Assembly (NCBI RefSeq): GCF_902770715.1
Contig: NZ_CACXTS010000003.1
Coordinates: 31,091 to 95,090 of the forward strand
Direction: 5' to 3'
Source of the DNA: an uncultured Methanobrevibacter sp.
GTDB taxonomy: Archaea > Methanobacteriota > Methanobacteria > Methanobacteriales > Methanobacteriaceae
DNA length: 64,000 nucleotides
A program made the translations under genes and the position numbers. Below the pieces are notes generated by a model. The model had not been told where the DNA came from and searched no databases. It saw only the letters and a list, made by a program, of their open reading frames with translations. Shown one piece after another: positions 53,472 to 63,435 of this stretch (position 1 is its first letter; every line of letters starts with the position of its first letter).

Positions 53472-54839
53472 CTATTTAAAATAGCTTTTGTGTTTTCTTA
53501 GGTAATAATTAATATAAACATATCCTAAAATTGAACCGAGTGCCATTCCGCAGACAATGCCCATATAAATGCCAATATCAGCTAAATTAAATACGAATGC
53601 GAATAATCCCGCAAAGAGCACCTCCAGGATAAAAGTTCTGAGTATTGTCAAAATCAGAGATATTGTTCCTTTTCCCATTGACTGGAAAATGTTTCCCGCC
53701 AAGATACCGAGCGGCATGAACAGTATGAAGAAACATAAGATGCGTAAAGCTTCAACAACCCTATCGGACAGTACGGCACTGCTTGCAGAATATGAAAATA
53801 TAAATGACAACGGCTCTGCAAATATAAAGAAAAATGAACAGATGATTACTGATGAAATCAAACCCAATTTAACACCATAATTCAAAGCGGTCTTCAAATT
53901 ATCCAGATTGCGAGCGCCGTAAGCTGCTCCGCCAACTGTCAATGCGGCAACCCCAATTCCTATCAAAGGGGAAATTCCAATGGAAATCAATCTCCAAGTT
54001 GCGGTATAGGCCGCCACAGCTACAGTTCCGGACAATAAAGTCAGCCAATAGTTCATTAGAATTGATACGAAAGATAGAATGAACTGTTCCAAACTGGCAG
54101 GGATTCCAACAACTAAAATGTCTTTATAGATGGACAAATCCCTTTTGTATTCGCTTAACCTAATTTCTAAAAAGCTATCCTTTTTATAAAACATCCAATA
54201 AATCATAGGAAGCATTGCAAGAGTTGCTGCAAGAACTGTCGCAATTGCCGCACCGGTAATACCCCATCCTATTACGTAAATAAAAATCGGGTCTAAAATC
54301 ATGTTTATTATGGCCGTAAGCATCAAAGGATAGGATGCCCTTTCAATTTCACCTTGAGATCTGAATATCGCAGCAAGCATTGCCGGAATGAACAGTGAAA
54401 AAACGCCTCCCAAAACAATATATCCATAAGATAAGGCATAATCTATCACTTCACCAGCGCCCATCATCAAAAGCAGAGGCTTCAAAATGATTAAAATCAC
54501 AACAGTTGAAATGGCGGTTGCAATAAAGCATAACATTATAGAATGAATTGCACTGTTTCCCGCATCATGATACTTTTCAGCACCTATGCATCTGGCTATC
54601 AGACTGTTTGAACCTGCTCCCAAACCATTGGAAATTCCGACAAACGCAAAAAATAGAGGTGTTACAAAACCAACTGCAGCTAGAGATTCAGGACCTAATC
54701 CCGCAACCCAAATACCATCTATAATGTTGTTTAGAGTCATGAACAAGTTGCTGATAATAATTGGCAATGCCAACTTATTTATCGCCTTTTTAGGATGGTT
54801 TACGATTAAGTCAATTTCTTCAGTTTTGTTTTGTGCCAT
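53472..54839 (-). CDS. MATE family efflux transporter
   Basis: This protein has 455 residues and 12 membrane helices in two similar halves: INKLALPIIISNLFMTLNNI, then IIDGIWVAGLGPESLAAVGF and ISNGLGAGSNSLIARCIGA. It exports cationic compounds using Na+ or H+. AAGGTGAGCA lies before the ATG, 3 nt after the cca stop, so it is the last gene of the aroA'-aroB'-thpR-cca operon. Confidence 0.9.
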   Translation of the reverse strand: MAQNKTEEIDLIVNHPKKAINKLALPIIISNLFMTLNNIIDGIWVAGLGPESLAAVGFVTPLFFAFVGISNGLGAGSNSLIARCIGAEKYHDAGNSAIHSIMLCFIATAISTVVILIILKPLLLMMGAGEVIDYALSYGYIVLGGVFSLFIPAMLAAIFRSQGEIERASYPLMLTAIINMILDPIFIYVIGWGITGAAIATVLAATLAMLPMIYWMFYKKDSFLEIRLSEYKRDLSIYKDILVVGIPASLEQFILSFVSILMNYWLTLLSGTVAVAAYTATWRLISIGISPLIGIGVAALTVGGAAYGARNLDNLKTALNYGVKLGLISSVIICSFFFIFAEPLSFIFSYSASSAVLSDRVVEALRILCFFILFMPLGILAGNIFQSMGKGTISLILTILRTFILEVLFAGLFAFVFNLADIGIYMGIVCGMALGSILGYVYINYYLRKHKSYFK

Positions 54840-54842
54840 TGC

Positions 54843-56198
54843 TCACCTTACAATATACTGGCCAGGATTTATGAAATCATCTAAAAATTCTTCGCTGGCA
54901 ATTTCGTCAATATCAATAAATTTATAAGTGTCAATAATGTTCTTCTTAAGGTTTTTTCCAACTTTAATTAATCCAATGTGCTCTTTTGTGAAAATATGTT
55001 CAATAAAGCTTTTGGCGTTGCTGAATTCCCTTTTTTGTGTATGGACTAAAAAGTCACCTTGAATATGGCAGTTTTCACGGCCGTATTTTCCAACAAAATT
55101 TTCACATGCCTGATTGATGAATACTTTTGGCCCTACATTTACCTTAACATCATTTAAAGTTGATGATGCCATTTCAAGCAAAATTACACAATTCAATATC
55201 TCATCGCTCCAATAATCCGCCTTGAAAACATTGAACTCCTCACCATTTAATTTTCGCTCAAGAGCCTCCGTAGTTTTTCTAAGCTGAGGATGCAACGTAT
55301 CAAGAGGTATATCAGGTATATTGAACTTGATTGCAATGAACTCGCTGTTCCTCAATTTGAATTCATTCAATATTTCCTCTTTATTTAGATTTCGATTCAA
55401 CGGATAAAAATAATCTTTCTTGTTATCGCTGAAAATATAATTTCGGGCTGATTGGATAAATTCAGCCAATTTTTCTAATCTTAAAGCTGCTCCAACATTC
55501 CTGTTCTCATCAGTAGGATCAATAACTATCAAAGGGTCCTTGAATTGGTTGGATGTTCCATAGTTTTCCAAATCAATGCTATGGCCGAACTTCCAGCTGA
55601 TGGCATTTTTCAATGTATTTTCAAAAGTTCCATAATGGATTATCAGCAGCTCGCATAGATAGCCTGCAAAACCGCCAACCTTAAATTCGGAACCGTATGT
55701 TCCGGTCATTGCCATGAAACGTTTCAGAAGCAAAACCTCATCTTCCTGACCATCCTTCAAGTTGGCCTTAACGTAACGGGTGTGCAGGATTGTCCTGTCC
55801 ACTGCAGACTTGAGCTGACTTCCGTCTTCAATTGCATAGCAGGGAACAATATCCACTTCAAAGCCTTCAATGTGAGTGGTAACATATGGATGTGAAGCAA
55901 AATGATGCTCTGCAACCGAATCAAATTCATCACAGCACAGGTGGGCTAACTCCAGTCCTTTTTCCTTTAAAATCTTTTTATCTGTATCCAAAGGAAATGC
56001 AATGAAAATATCAATGTCTGACTTGCCTTTAAGAGCTGTGTTTTTAGCAACAGAACCTACCAAAGCCACATGGGCATTGAGATTACCGCTGTCACATAAC
56101 TTCTGTAAATAATTGATTACCTTGGATGAAACTTCATTTATCTGTTTTGTTTCATCCATTGTTGGCTTTATATCATCCAATATTAAATTATAATCCAT
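54843..56198 (-). CDS. cca: CCA tRNA nucleotidyltransferase, archaeal class I
   Basis: This protein has 451 residues and adds the 3'-CCA to tRNAs. It has the class I polymerase-beta signature VALVGSVAKNTALKGKSDID with the DxD aspartates, a third Asp in GFEVDIVPCY, and the archaeal middle region VLLLKRFMAMTGTYGSE. GTGATTTC precedes ATG 56198, just after the thpR stop. Confidence 0.93.
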   Translation of the reverse strand: MDYNLILDDIKPTMDETKQINEVSSKVINYLQKLCDSGNLNAHVALVGSVAKNTALKGKSDIDIFIAFPLDTDKKILKEKGLELAHLCCDEFDSVAEHHFASHPYVTTHIEGFEVDIVPCYAIEDGSQLKSAVDRTILHTRYVKANLKDGQEDEVLLLKRFMAMTGTYGSEFKVGGFAGYLCELLIIHYGTFENTLKNAISWKFGHSIDLENYGTSNQFKDPLIVIDPTDENRNVGAALRLEKLAEFIQSARNYIFSDNKKDYFYPLNRNLNKEEILNEFKLRNSEFIAIKFNIPDIPLDTLHPQLRKTTEALERKLNGEEFNVFKADYWSDEILNCVILLEMASSTLNDVKVNVGPKVFINQACENFVGKYGRENCHIQGDFLVHTQKREFSNAKSFIEHIFTKEHIGLIKVGKNLKKNIIDTYKFIDIDEIASEEFLDDFINPGQYIVR

Positions 56199-56202
56199 GA
56201 AA

Positions 56203-56760
56203 TCACAATTCAAATACTATTAAATCTTCATATATTGGTCCAGATGGTTTTAAAGTAGATTTTTTTAATACAATATTGTTTACAGTCATCTCACCAATTT
56301 CAACATCACTAAATTCTTCAATTGTTGATTTTACCTGATTTTTATTTTTTGCTGATTTCATACGTCCGATAGTTAAATGAGTTGAGAATTTTTTGTCTTT
56401 ATCGAAGCCTAATTTAGTGAATTCATTATCCAGTTTATCATGCAGGTCTTTAATTATGGAATCATCCTCGATTCCAACCCATATCACTTTTATATGGTTG
56501 TTATTAGGAAAAGCGCCACAGCTTTTAATCTTGACATTAAAAGGTTTGAATTCAGATACGACTTTTGCTATTTTTTCTTCCAACAATTCCAAACCGGCAG
56601 TATCTATTTCTCCAAAGAATTTCAAGGTTAAATGAAGGTTTGCCAATTCCACATATTTGATTCGTGTATCAATCTGTTTAAATTCTTTAATTATCTTATT
56701 AATTTTCGGTTTTAAATCATCATCTAAATCTATGGCTAAAAATGCTCGTATCTGGGACAT
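56203..56760 (-). CDS. thpR: RNA 2',3'-cyclic phosphodiesterase (LigT/ThpR)
   Basis: This 2H-phosphoesterase has 185 residues and two HxTx motifs, HLTLKFFGE and HLTIGRM, placed symmetrically, with a typical N-terminus (IRAFLAIDLDDDLKPKI). It opens 2',3'-cyclic phosphates on RNA. Pairing with cca in archaea is common and fits tRNA processing. GAGGTAAAGC precedes the ATG. Confidence 0.93.
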   Translation of the reverse strand: MSQIRAFLAIDLDDDLKPKINKIIKEFKQIDTRIKYVELANLHLTLKFFGEIDTAGLELLEEKIAKVVSEFKPFNVKIKSCGAFPNNNHIKVIWVGIEDDSIIKDLHDKLDNEFTKLGFDKDKKFSTHLTIGRMKSAKNKNQVKSTIEEFSDVEIGEMTVNNIVLKKSTLKPSGPIYEDLIVFEL

Positions 56761-56768
56761 GCTTTACC

Positions 56769-57899
56769 TCATTGTTCAATAATAGTTTCATCAATAGCGA
56801 TTCCGAAATGGCGTGCACTTGATTCAATGTAAACTTTTACTTTGTCGCCTGCCTTTACGTCAGCTACTGATAACGGTTCATCATTTTCATCGACTATTCT
56901 GATTGTTTCCGCATTCTGCAGAAGTGTTCTGATAACCTGGCCTTCATATTCCGCTTCAATCAAAATCAATGGTCTTCTTTCAATCTTGCTTCTTCCGACA
57001 TAAGCTGTTCTGGTTTCCCCTTTAGTATTTACAATCAACACTTCATCTCCTGCAACAAGTTCGGAGAGGTATCTTGTTTTGTTTCCAGGAACCATTACAT
57101 AAGCCTGAACGGGACCTGCATTGACTCTGAATGGACGGGAAGCAACATATTCACTTTCAAGTGACTCGGAGTGTACCAGAAACATGGATTTAGAATAGGA
57201 ACCAATTAGCATACCTTCTCCAGGCTTCATCATATCGGTTGTATCAACACATACTCTGTCGCCTGACCCCAATGGTTTTACATTGGTTACGGTAGCAATC
57301 TGCAATTCATATTTTGTTTGGGATGCTTCAACGACCTCTTGAGCTATCTTTTTGATATTGTTGAAATCATTTGCTTCAAATATTATACCGTCAGTCCCAT
57401 GCTCCAATGTTTCAAGAGCAACACGGGCTCCATCCAAATCACGGACTGCAGCAATGATTTCCACATCTGTCTTCTGCAAGTCTGCAATAATATTCTCAAG
57501 GGGAATAATTGTCCAGTCGGTTCCCACAAGAATAATATAATCAACAATTGAACCTAATTTGACCGCTAACTGTTCATGAGCCTTATCAGTGATTATTATA
57601 TATGCACATACAGTTTTTCCTTCGCTTTTCGCTTTTTTTGCATTTGCAATATCAATTGAATCAGTGAAATCCTCATTCAATTCAGCAAAGCCATCTCCTT
57701 CACCATTAATGCCTACCAAATAGATATCTGCATCATCATTGTTTGCAATAATCTTTACATTGCCGAGTTTTCTGATTTGTTCTATATCATCAAAATCTAA
57801 AACATGGTCTATTCCGGATTCCAATGCAGTGGTAATCATTTCTTTTTTATCTTCCCATTCTTCATCAGGAGTGCTGATCCAAGCGAATTTATCTTGCAT
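56769..57899 (-). CDS. aroB': 3-dehydroquinate synthase II
   Basis: This protein has 376 residues. It is the archaeal enzyme that oxidatively deaminates and cyclises 2-amino-3,7-dideoxy-hept-6-ulosonate to 3-dehydroquinate. Family stretches are KFAWISTPDEEWEDKKEMIT, IVDYIILVGTDWTIIPLENI, GTDGIIFEANDFNNIKKIA and SESLESEYVASRPFRVNAGP. AGGTGATTTA precedes the ATG, 8 nt after the ADH synthase gene. Together they replace DAHP synthase and AroB. Confidence 0.95.
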   Translation of the reverse strand: MQDKFAWISTPDEEWEDKKEMITTALESGIDHVLDFDDIEQIRKLGNVKIIANNDDADIYLVGINGEGDGFAELNEDFTDSIDIANAKKAKSEGKTVCAYIIITDKAHEQLAVKLGSIVDYIILVGTDWTIIPLENIIADLQKTDVEIIAAVRDLDGARVALETLEHGTDGIIFEANDFNNIKKIAQEVVEASQTKYELQIATVTNVKPLGSGDRVCVDTTDMMKPGEGMLIGSYSKSMFLVHSESLESEYVASRPFRVNAGPVQAYVMVPGNKTRYLSELVAGDEVLIVNTKGETRTAYVGRSKIERRPLILIEAEYEGQVIRTLLQNAETIRIVDENDEPLSVADVKAGDKVKVYIESSARHFGIAIDETIIEQ

Positions 57900-57907
57900 T
57901 AAATCAC

Positions 57908-58699
57908 CTATTCTAAGAATTTTAAAGCTTCATCGACTTCTGCGTCATGGTGGACGATTTCTGAAATTGCACGGGTGATTTTACCTGGATTTTCTGCCTG
58001 GAATAAATTACGTCCGAATGCAACGCCTGCTCCACCAACATCAAGAGAATCCTTAACCATTTGCAATAATTCTTCATCAGTGTCTATTTTTGGACCGCCT
58101 GCAATAACTACAGGTACAATTGCTCCTTCTACAACTTCTTTAAATGAATCAGGATCTCCAGTGTAGTTTGTTTTCACAATATCCACGCCAAGTTCGGATC
58201 CGACACGTGCAGCATGCTTTACAAATTCCACATCATGCTCGTTTTCCACTTTTTGACCTCTAGGGTACATCATTGCAAGGAGAGGCATTCCCCAGTAATC
58301 GCAGGTTTCAGCTATTTCACCTAATTCCTGTAACATCTGACTTTCAGTTTCTGAACCTAAGTTCACATGAATTGAAACTGCATCAGCTCCAAGTTGGATT
58401 GCCTTTTCAACTGTTGTTACGGTTACCTTATCATTTGGGTCCGGTGCAAGGGATGTACTTGCTGATAAGTGCACAATCAATCCAATATCCTTACCGTAAC
58501 CACGGTGTCCTTGTTTTACAATACCTTTGTGCATTAATATTGCATCTGCTCCGCCTTGAGAAATCTCTTCGACGGTTTCATCCATATCAATTATTCCTGG
58601 AATCGGTCCGCTTGATACACCATGATCCATCGGTGCGATTACAGTTCTACCAGTATTTCTGTTAATGATTCTTTCTAAACGAATCTTTTTACCTATCAT
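57908..58699 (-). CDS. aroA': 2-amino-3,7-dideoxy-D-threo-hept-6-ulosonate synthase
   Basis: This class I aldolase-type TIM barrel has 263 residues. It has [40 protein letters not shown], the Schiff-base lysine in [15 protein letters not shown] and the phosphate loop [12 protein letters not shown]. It makes the first intermediate of the archaeal aromatic amino acid route. GAGGTTAAAAA precedes the ATG; a TATA-like attatata at about 58745 suits promoter use. First gene of the operon. Confidence 0.95.
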   Translation of the reverse strand: MIGKKIRLERIINRNTGRTVIAPMDHGVSSGPIPGIIDMDETVEEISQGGADAILMHKGIVKQGHRGYGKDIGLIVHLSASTSLAPDPNDKVTVTTVEKAIQLGADAVSIHVNLGSETESQMLQELGEIAETCDYWGMPLLAMMYPRGQKVENEHDVEFVKHAARVGSELGVDIVKTNYTGDPDSFKEVVEGAIVPVVIAGGPKIDTDEELLQMVKDSLDVGGAGVAFGRNLFQAENPGKITRAISEIVHHDAEVDEALKFLE

Positions 58700-58876
58700 T
58701 TTTTAACCTCGTTATACTTATGAATAATATATCTCTTAATCAAGGTATATAATTCTAATTGTACAAATTTAGACAACCAATTAATCATAAATTGAAAATT
58801 TTAAAAAAAAGTTATAAAATCATTATTAAATTTGAAACTGATTGAATTTTTTAATATTAAAATATCTTTTTACCTA

Positions 58877-59251
58877 TTATTGCTTGAACTTTCGTGAGTC
58901 CAACTTCAAGTTTTTATAGGCCAGCTCCTTGTCAGTTTCCTTCCACTCAAGATTTTCGCTTAAGACCTTTTTTCTCAAAACTTCAAGACTGTGGGACTTT
59001 AGATTTGATCCCCGATAATACCAAAAATCTCCCTTCTTATATACATTTAAAAAACCGGTTACATTATTTTTGTCAACTTCAAGAGACTTGGCAGCCAGGT
59101 CTTTATCTAAAACTTTCCATTTCAAGCCATAAAGACTGACAAGAACTTCCAATTCCTTAAGGGTCGCAGCTTTAAGTGACTTATCCCCAAACTGATACTC
59201 CCAACTCATATCATCAAGCTGGTAAACATTCATGAAGCCTGAAAATTTCAT
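58877..59251 (-). CDS. Small protein made of two copies of one domain
   Basis: This protein has 124 residues and consists of an internal duplication. Residues 4-58 (SGFMNVYQLDDMSWEYQFG... ending LAAKSLEVD) match residues 64-118 (TGFLNVYKKGDFWYYRGSN... ending LAYKNLKLD). The repeat resembles the short N-Y/F-V...W.Y...K..S...L..K..GL.W modules, AP2-like and possibly DNA-binding, seen in Methanobrevibacter proteins. That resemblance is from memory and needs checking. The transcript looks leaderless. Upstream of the TPR gene's 3' end, same strand. Confidence 0.6.
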   Translation of the reverse strand: MKFSGFMNVYQLDDMSWEYQFGDKSLKAATLKELEVLVSLYGLKWKVLDKDLAAKSLEVDKNNVTGFLNVYKKGDFWYYRGSNLKSHSLEVLRKKVLSENLEWKETDKELAYKNLKLDSRKFKQ

Positions 59252-59285
59252 GATTATAAGTATATTTTTGATAGATATAAATTTT

Positions 59286-60209
59286 TCAATTCAAATCCAG
59301 TTTGCCCATTGCAAATTCCCTGCCGCTACAAGCTTTAATATACATTTCATCTTGTCTAAAATGATTTTTCAATAGGAATTCAAATGTTTCCAATGCCTGT
59401 GAATAGCAACCTATCTCATTTAAGATCAATCCCTTTTCAAGCAATTGGGCTTTTTTTAATTTGACGGCACTGCCTAAACTTTCGCATGCGCCCGGAAGAC
59501 TAAGCTCATATTCACACAGTCCCTTTCCGAAGTATGCATAGTCATTGTTTAATGCATTCAATGATTCATTAAAACATGCCTTTGCATTTTCAAATTCATT
59601 TAATTTAAGGTGTGTTGTAGCTTTTTTGTTGAGTAGTTTAAAAAGAATTTTTTCCTTAAGTTTAGATGGATTAGACAATGCTTTTTTATAACTTTCCAGT
59701 GCTTTTTCATATTCCCCTTGGGAAAAGTACTCATCACCAGCATAGATGTTCTTTTTCAGCTTTGGAAAATTATCCCTTTCCTCACCGGATTTTTTCAAAA
59801 GAAGTTTTTGATATTCAATATCCTCCAAATCAACAGAGGCCTTTATTGCACGCCTATAATACCTTAATGCCTTAACGAAATGTTTTTGCCCGAAAAGAGC
59901 ATGTGATTTATTGATTAATGCCATGCCATAGTTTTCATCATAAAATATAACCTCATCAAAGCATTCGATTGCCTTTGCATATTTTTCTGATTTCAAAAAT
60001 CTGATGCCATCATCCAAGATGTTCCTTATTTCTATTTCCTTTAGAATATGCTCTTTTATGAAAGACTGATTTAAATTTGCTGTTTGAATCCTTTCTATGA
60101 ATGAATCATCTTTGCTCAGCCAATCCGTTGAAAGACCTTCAAATTCAAATCTTACATTGTCATCTGAACTTTCACACTTGATTTCATCATAAATATTCAA
60201 AAAAGTCAT
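59286..60209 (-). CDS. TPR repeat protein
   Basis: This protein has 307 residues with at least four tetratricopeptide-type helix pairs: YAKAIECFDEVIFYDENYGM, KALRYYRRAIK, EYEKALESYKKALSNPSKLK, FENAKACFNESLNALNNDYA and YSQALETFEFLLK. The first 65 residues are not repeat-like. TPRs mediate protein contacts; the partner is unknown. It lies upstream of the duplicated-domain gene and downstream of the adhesin. No ribosome site is visible. Confidence 0.75.
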   Translation of the reverse strand: MTFLNIYDEIKCESSDDNVRFEFEGLSTDWLSKDDSFIERIQTANLNQSFIKEHILKEIEIRNILDDGIRFLKSEKYAKAIECFDEVIFYDENYGMALINKSHALFGQKHFVKALRYYRRAIKASVDLEDIEYQKLLLKKSGEERDNFPKLKKNIYAGDEYFSQGEYEKALESYKKALSNPSKLKEKILFKLLNKKATTHLKLNEFENAKACFNESLNALNNDYAYFGKGLCEYELSLPGACESLGSAVKLKKAQLLEKGLILNEIGCYSQALETFEFLLKNHFRQDEMYIKACSGREFAMGKLDLN

Positions 60210-60355
60210 TAAGTACTTCTTTAAAACTAATTAGATAAAAATATTTTGATTAAAATTAACGTTTTTTCGTAAAAAATTGTCTTAAATAATAAAAAAAGTA
60301 AAAAAAAAGAAAAAATATTAACTAGATATAAATCTAGTTAATTTTCTCATTTCGA

Positions 60356-63115
60356 TTATTCTTTCCTGTTTTCTGCCCAAAAACTGCCGAAAATAATAAC
60401 TAAAGCCATTACAAGATATGCTAAAGGATTACCAGTTGCATGCATAGTTACTGGAGGTTTTTCTGGGTGAACTGGAGGTACAGTTTCATTTTTAATGACC
60501 TCAACAGTGCAGTTATCATAATTGTTTGATAAGTTACTGTCGGTTTCATTGCATGTAACGTTTACCTCATTAGTAATTTTTCCATTGATGAGTGCTATAC
60601 AATCAATGTATAATGTAACAGATTCATCTTTGGTTAAATTGCCAATGTCCCATCTTCCAGTTGATGCATCATATGATCCTTTGGATGCTTTATAGCCGAT
60701 GAATTTTACGCTATCAGGCAATACATCATATGCCACAACATCATGAGCATCACATGGGCCATAATTAACAACAGTTATTATCCATTGGATTTTGTCGCCA
60801 ATATGGTAAACTTCCTTATCAGCATATTTAATTACAGCTAAATCAACTATCGCAATACCTTCAGTGGTATTGTTTGCTTTATTGTTAGTAGTGTCATTTT
60901 CAGGAGTTGTTGTAGTAACTTCAACAGGGTTAGTAATATTTCCTACACTTAACACTTTTGTTACGATTTTGAGTGTTACACTAGAACCGCTTGCTAATTT
61001 ACCGATTGTCCATACTTGTGTTTTTGCATTGTATGTGCCTTTTGAAGCAATTGCTTTGATGTATTTTAAAGAATTAGGAATGTTTTCTAAAACTTTAACG
61101 TCTGAAGCTGCACTTGGACCGTGGTTTGTAACCCTAATAGTCCATGTAAGCTCTTCACCAACGTATGCTTTCTTAGCACTTACAAGTTTAATAATATCCA
61201 AATCGCATACTGGATTAACTTCAGTAGTGTTGTTTGCTTCGTTGTTAGACTCATTATTGTCTGGAGTTGTAGTGTTGACGACAACAATGTTTGTAATGTT
61301 ACCCTCTTTAACGACTTGAGTAATCAATACTAAAGATACTGAAGCATCTTTTTCTAAATCTCCAATGGTCCAAACATTATTTGCGTAACTTCCAGTAGAT
61401 GGAGTTACTTTAATAACTTTAAGACCACTTGGTAATTTTTCAGTCACTTTAACATCTTTTGCAGTGCTTGGACCTTTGTTTACAACTCTAATTGTCCATT
61501 CAACAAAGTCAGTAATGTTTACTTTAGATGCATTAACCAATTTAGTAATTTCTAAATCGCAAACCGGAATTACTTCAGTAGTATTGTTAGCAATATTGTT
61601 GGTTGTGTTATTGTCAGGAGTTGAACTATTTACAGATGCAATGTTTGTAATGTTACCCAATTCTGTAGCTTGAGTTATTAAAACCAAGGATACTGTAGCA
61701 TCCTTATCCATAGTTCCAATATCCCAAATTCCATTGCTGTATGTACCAGTAGATGGAGTTGAACTAATCAACTTAAGTCCATTAGGTAAAGTATCATTTA
61801 CAATAACATCATATGCAACGCTAGGACCTCTGTTTATAACAGTAATTGTCCATTCAACCAAATCATTTTCATATACACGAGAAGCATTAACCAATTTTAT
61901 GATTTCCAAGTCACAAACTGGATTTGCAACAGTAGTGTTGTTTGCTTCATTGTTTGTTTTATTTGGCTCGTAAGTACTTGTGTTGACAATAACCACATTT
62001 GTAATGTTTCCTTCTACAACAACTTTAGTAACTAAAAAAAGGGAAACTGTATTATTTACATCCAAGTTTCCAATCTCCCAAACTCCAGTATCCTTATTGA
62101 AGCTGCCTACACTTGGAATTGCACTTAAAACTATTGCACCTTCAGGTAAGGTGTCTTTAACTTTAACGTCAAGTGCAGTTGAAGGACCCACATTAATAAC
62201 GTTAATAGTCCACTCAACGCTGTCTCCAACATCGATAGATGAAGCATTAACAGTCTTATTAATGATTAGATCACAAATTGGGTTTGCAACAGTGGTATTA
62301 CTTGCATTATTGTTTGTATAATCAGATTCATTGGTAGTTGTGTTGACGGATACGAAATTATCGAATTGACCTTCAGCTAAAAGTTTAGTAATTAGTTTAA
62401 GGGTTTTTGACTCATTAGGATTTAATTTTCCAATATTCCAAATTAAATCGTCACCTTTTATTTCACAGTCTTTAGGAACTACGAACTCAATATTGTCAGG
62501 TAAAATATCTCTTACAATAACATTTTCAGCTGTACTTGGGCCATAGTTTTTAACAATAATAGTCCATTCAACAAATTCATTAACGAATACATTAGAAGTA
62601 TTTACAAGTTTAGAGATTTCCAAATCACAAACAGGTTTTACATCAGTTGTATTATTACCTGTTTTGTTATCAGTTTCATTAGAGGATGCATTAACTTTGT
62701 TAATTAAGGTACCATTCACTAATGTCTTGAAAGTGATAGTGAAGTTGACACTTTCATTAGGAGCCAATACACCTTTATAATTGAAAACATCACCGGATTT
62801 AGTCCAGGATTCTTCGTTAGTATGTTTAATATATTTTAACTCATTATCATTGAAGATTTCAGTAACTTTTACATTAGTCAAATTACAATCACCAGTGTTA
62901 GTAACAACTATAACAAATTCTGTGTTGTTTCCAAGGAGAACTGTTTTGTTCAATGAGATTTTTTCAACAGTCATATTAGGTTTGTAAACAGTAGTAGTGT
63001 TATTACCAGTTTTATTATCTGTCTCATTAGATGAAGCATTAACTTGGTTTACTAAAGTACCGTTCACTAAAGCAGTAAAGACCACTGTGAAGTTAGCACT
63101 TTCACCAACAGTCAA
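60356..63115 (-). CDS. Adhesin-like protein, C-terminal part (DUF11 repeats, membrane anchor)
   Basis: This part is 919 codons long and is not an independent gene, but the third segment of one adhesin reading frame. It begins inside a TVGESANFTVVFTALVNGTL repeat. One full unit of about 116 residues follows, then six DUF11-type repeats, each starting with CDL.I.KLVNAS (or close) and containing VEWTI.V.N.GPS.A.DV. It ends with a proline-rich stretch and a hydrophobic C-terminal anchor (LAYLVMALVIIFGSFWAE). Such proteins cover methanogen cells and mediate attachment. The frame is broken from the upstream part near 63115. Confidence 0.75.
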   Translation of the reverse strand: MTVGESANFTVVFTALVNGTLVNQVNASSNETDNKTGNNTTTVYKPNMTVEKISLNKTVLLGNNTEFVIVVTNTGDCNLTNVKVTEIFNDNELKYIKHTNEESWTKSGDVFNYKGVLAPNESVNFTITFKTLVNGTLINKVNASSNETDNKTGNNTTDVKPVCDLEISKLVNTSNVFVNEFVEWTIIVKNYGPSTAENVIVRDILPDNIEFVVPKDCEIKGDDLIWNIGKLNPNESKTLKLITKLLAEGQFDNFVSVNTTTNESDYTNNNASNTTVANPICDLIINKTVNASSIDVGDSVEWTINVINVGPSTALDVKVKDTLPEGAIVLSAIPSVGSFNKDTGVWEIGNLDVNNTVSLFLVTKVVVEGNITNVVIVNTSTYEPNKTNNEANNTTVANPVCDLEIIKLVNASRVYENDLVEWTITVINRGPSVAYDVIVNDTLPNGLKLISSTPSTGTYSNGIWDIGTMDKDATVSLVLITQATELGNITNIASVNSSTPDNNTTNNIANNTTEVIPVCDLEITKLVNASKVNITDFVEWTIRVVNKGPSTAKDVKVTEKLPSGLKVIKVTPSTGSYANNVWTIGDLEKDASVSLVLITQVVKEGNITNIVVVNTTTPDNNESNNEANNTTEVNPVCDLDIIKLVSAKKAYVGEELTWTIRVTNHGPSAASDVKVLENIPNSLKYIKAIASKGTYNAKTQVWTIGKLASGSSVTLKIVTKVLSVGNITNPVEVTTTTPENDTTNNKANNTTEGIAIVDLAVIKYADKEVYHIGDKIQWIITVVNYGPCDAHDVVAYDVLPDSVKFIGYKASKGSYDASTGRWDIGNLTKDESVTLYIDCIALINGKITNEVNVTCNETDSNLSNNYDNCTVEVIKNETVPPVHPEKPPVTMHATGNPLAYLVMALVIIFGSFWAENRKE

Positions 63116-63122
63116 ATTACCA
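62964..63122. repeat. 159-bp near-identical repeat, copy 2
   Basis: This copy matches 63230-63388 with about three visible mismatches at an offset of 266 bp. It encodes the TVGESANFTVV...VYKPNMTVE part of the adhesin repeat. Its right end coincides with a frameshift. Confidence 0.8.
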
Positions 63123-63435
63123 CTTCAGTAACTTTAACATCAGACAAGTTACAGTCACCAGTGTTAGTAACAACAATCACAAACCTGACAGTATTATTAA
63201 CAAATACACCATTATCAAGAGTAACTTTCTCAACAGTCATGTTAGGTTTGTAAACAGTAGTAGTGTTATTACCAGTTTTATTATCAGTTTCATTAGATGA
63301 AGCATTAACTTGGTTTACTAAAGTACCGTTCACTAAAGCAGTAAAGACCACTGTGAAGTTAGCACTTTCACCAACAGTCAAATTACCAGTAAACATCACC
63401 TGATTTAATCCAAACAGTCTTATCAGCATGATCAA
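63112..63435 (-). pseudogene. Adhesin-like protein, middle frame fragment
   Basis: This is a 107-codon frame that carries the continuation of the repeat region, from TGNLTVGESANFTVVFTALV to NTGDCNLSDVKVTEV, and then meets TGA after two out-of-frame residues. The upstream segment enters it by a shift of 8 missing bases at 63388. The downstream segment resumes after about 82 bases missing relative to the intact 348-bp unit. Its own ATG (63435) has no ribosome site and reads out-of-frame residues first, so it is not a separate gene. Confidence 0.65.
63230..63388. repeat. 159-bp near-identical repeat, copy 1
   Basis: Partner of 62964-63122. Its right end (63388) also coincides with a frameshift, at the same internal point of the repeat unit. 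Confidence 0.8.

Noticed and set aside
60356..63435. Regular repeats in the adhesin as a CRISPR or satellite array
   Set aside because: They translate as continuous DUF11-type protein repeats of about 350 bp, without spacers.
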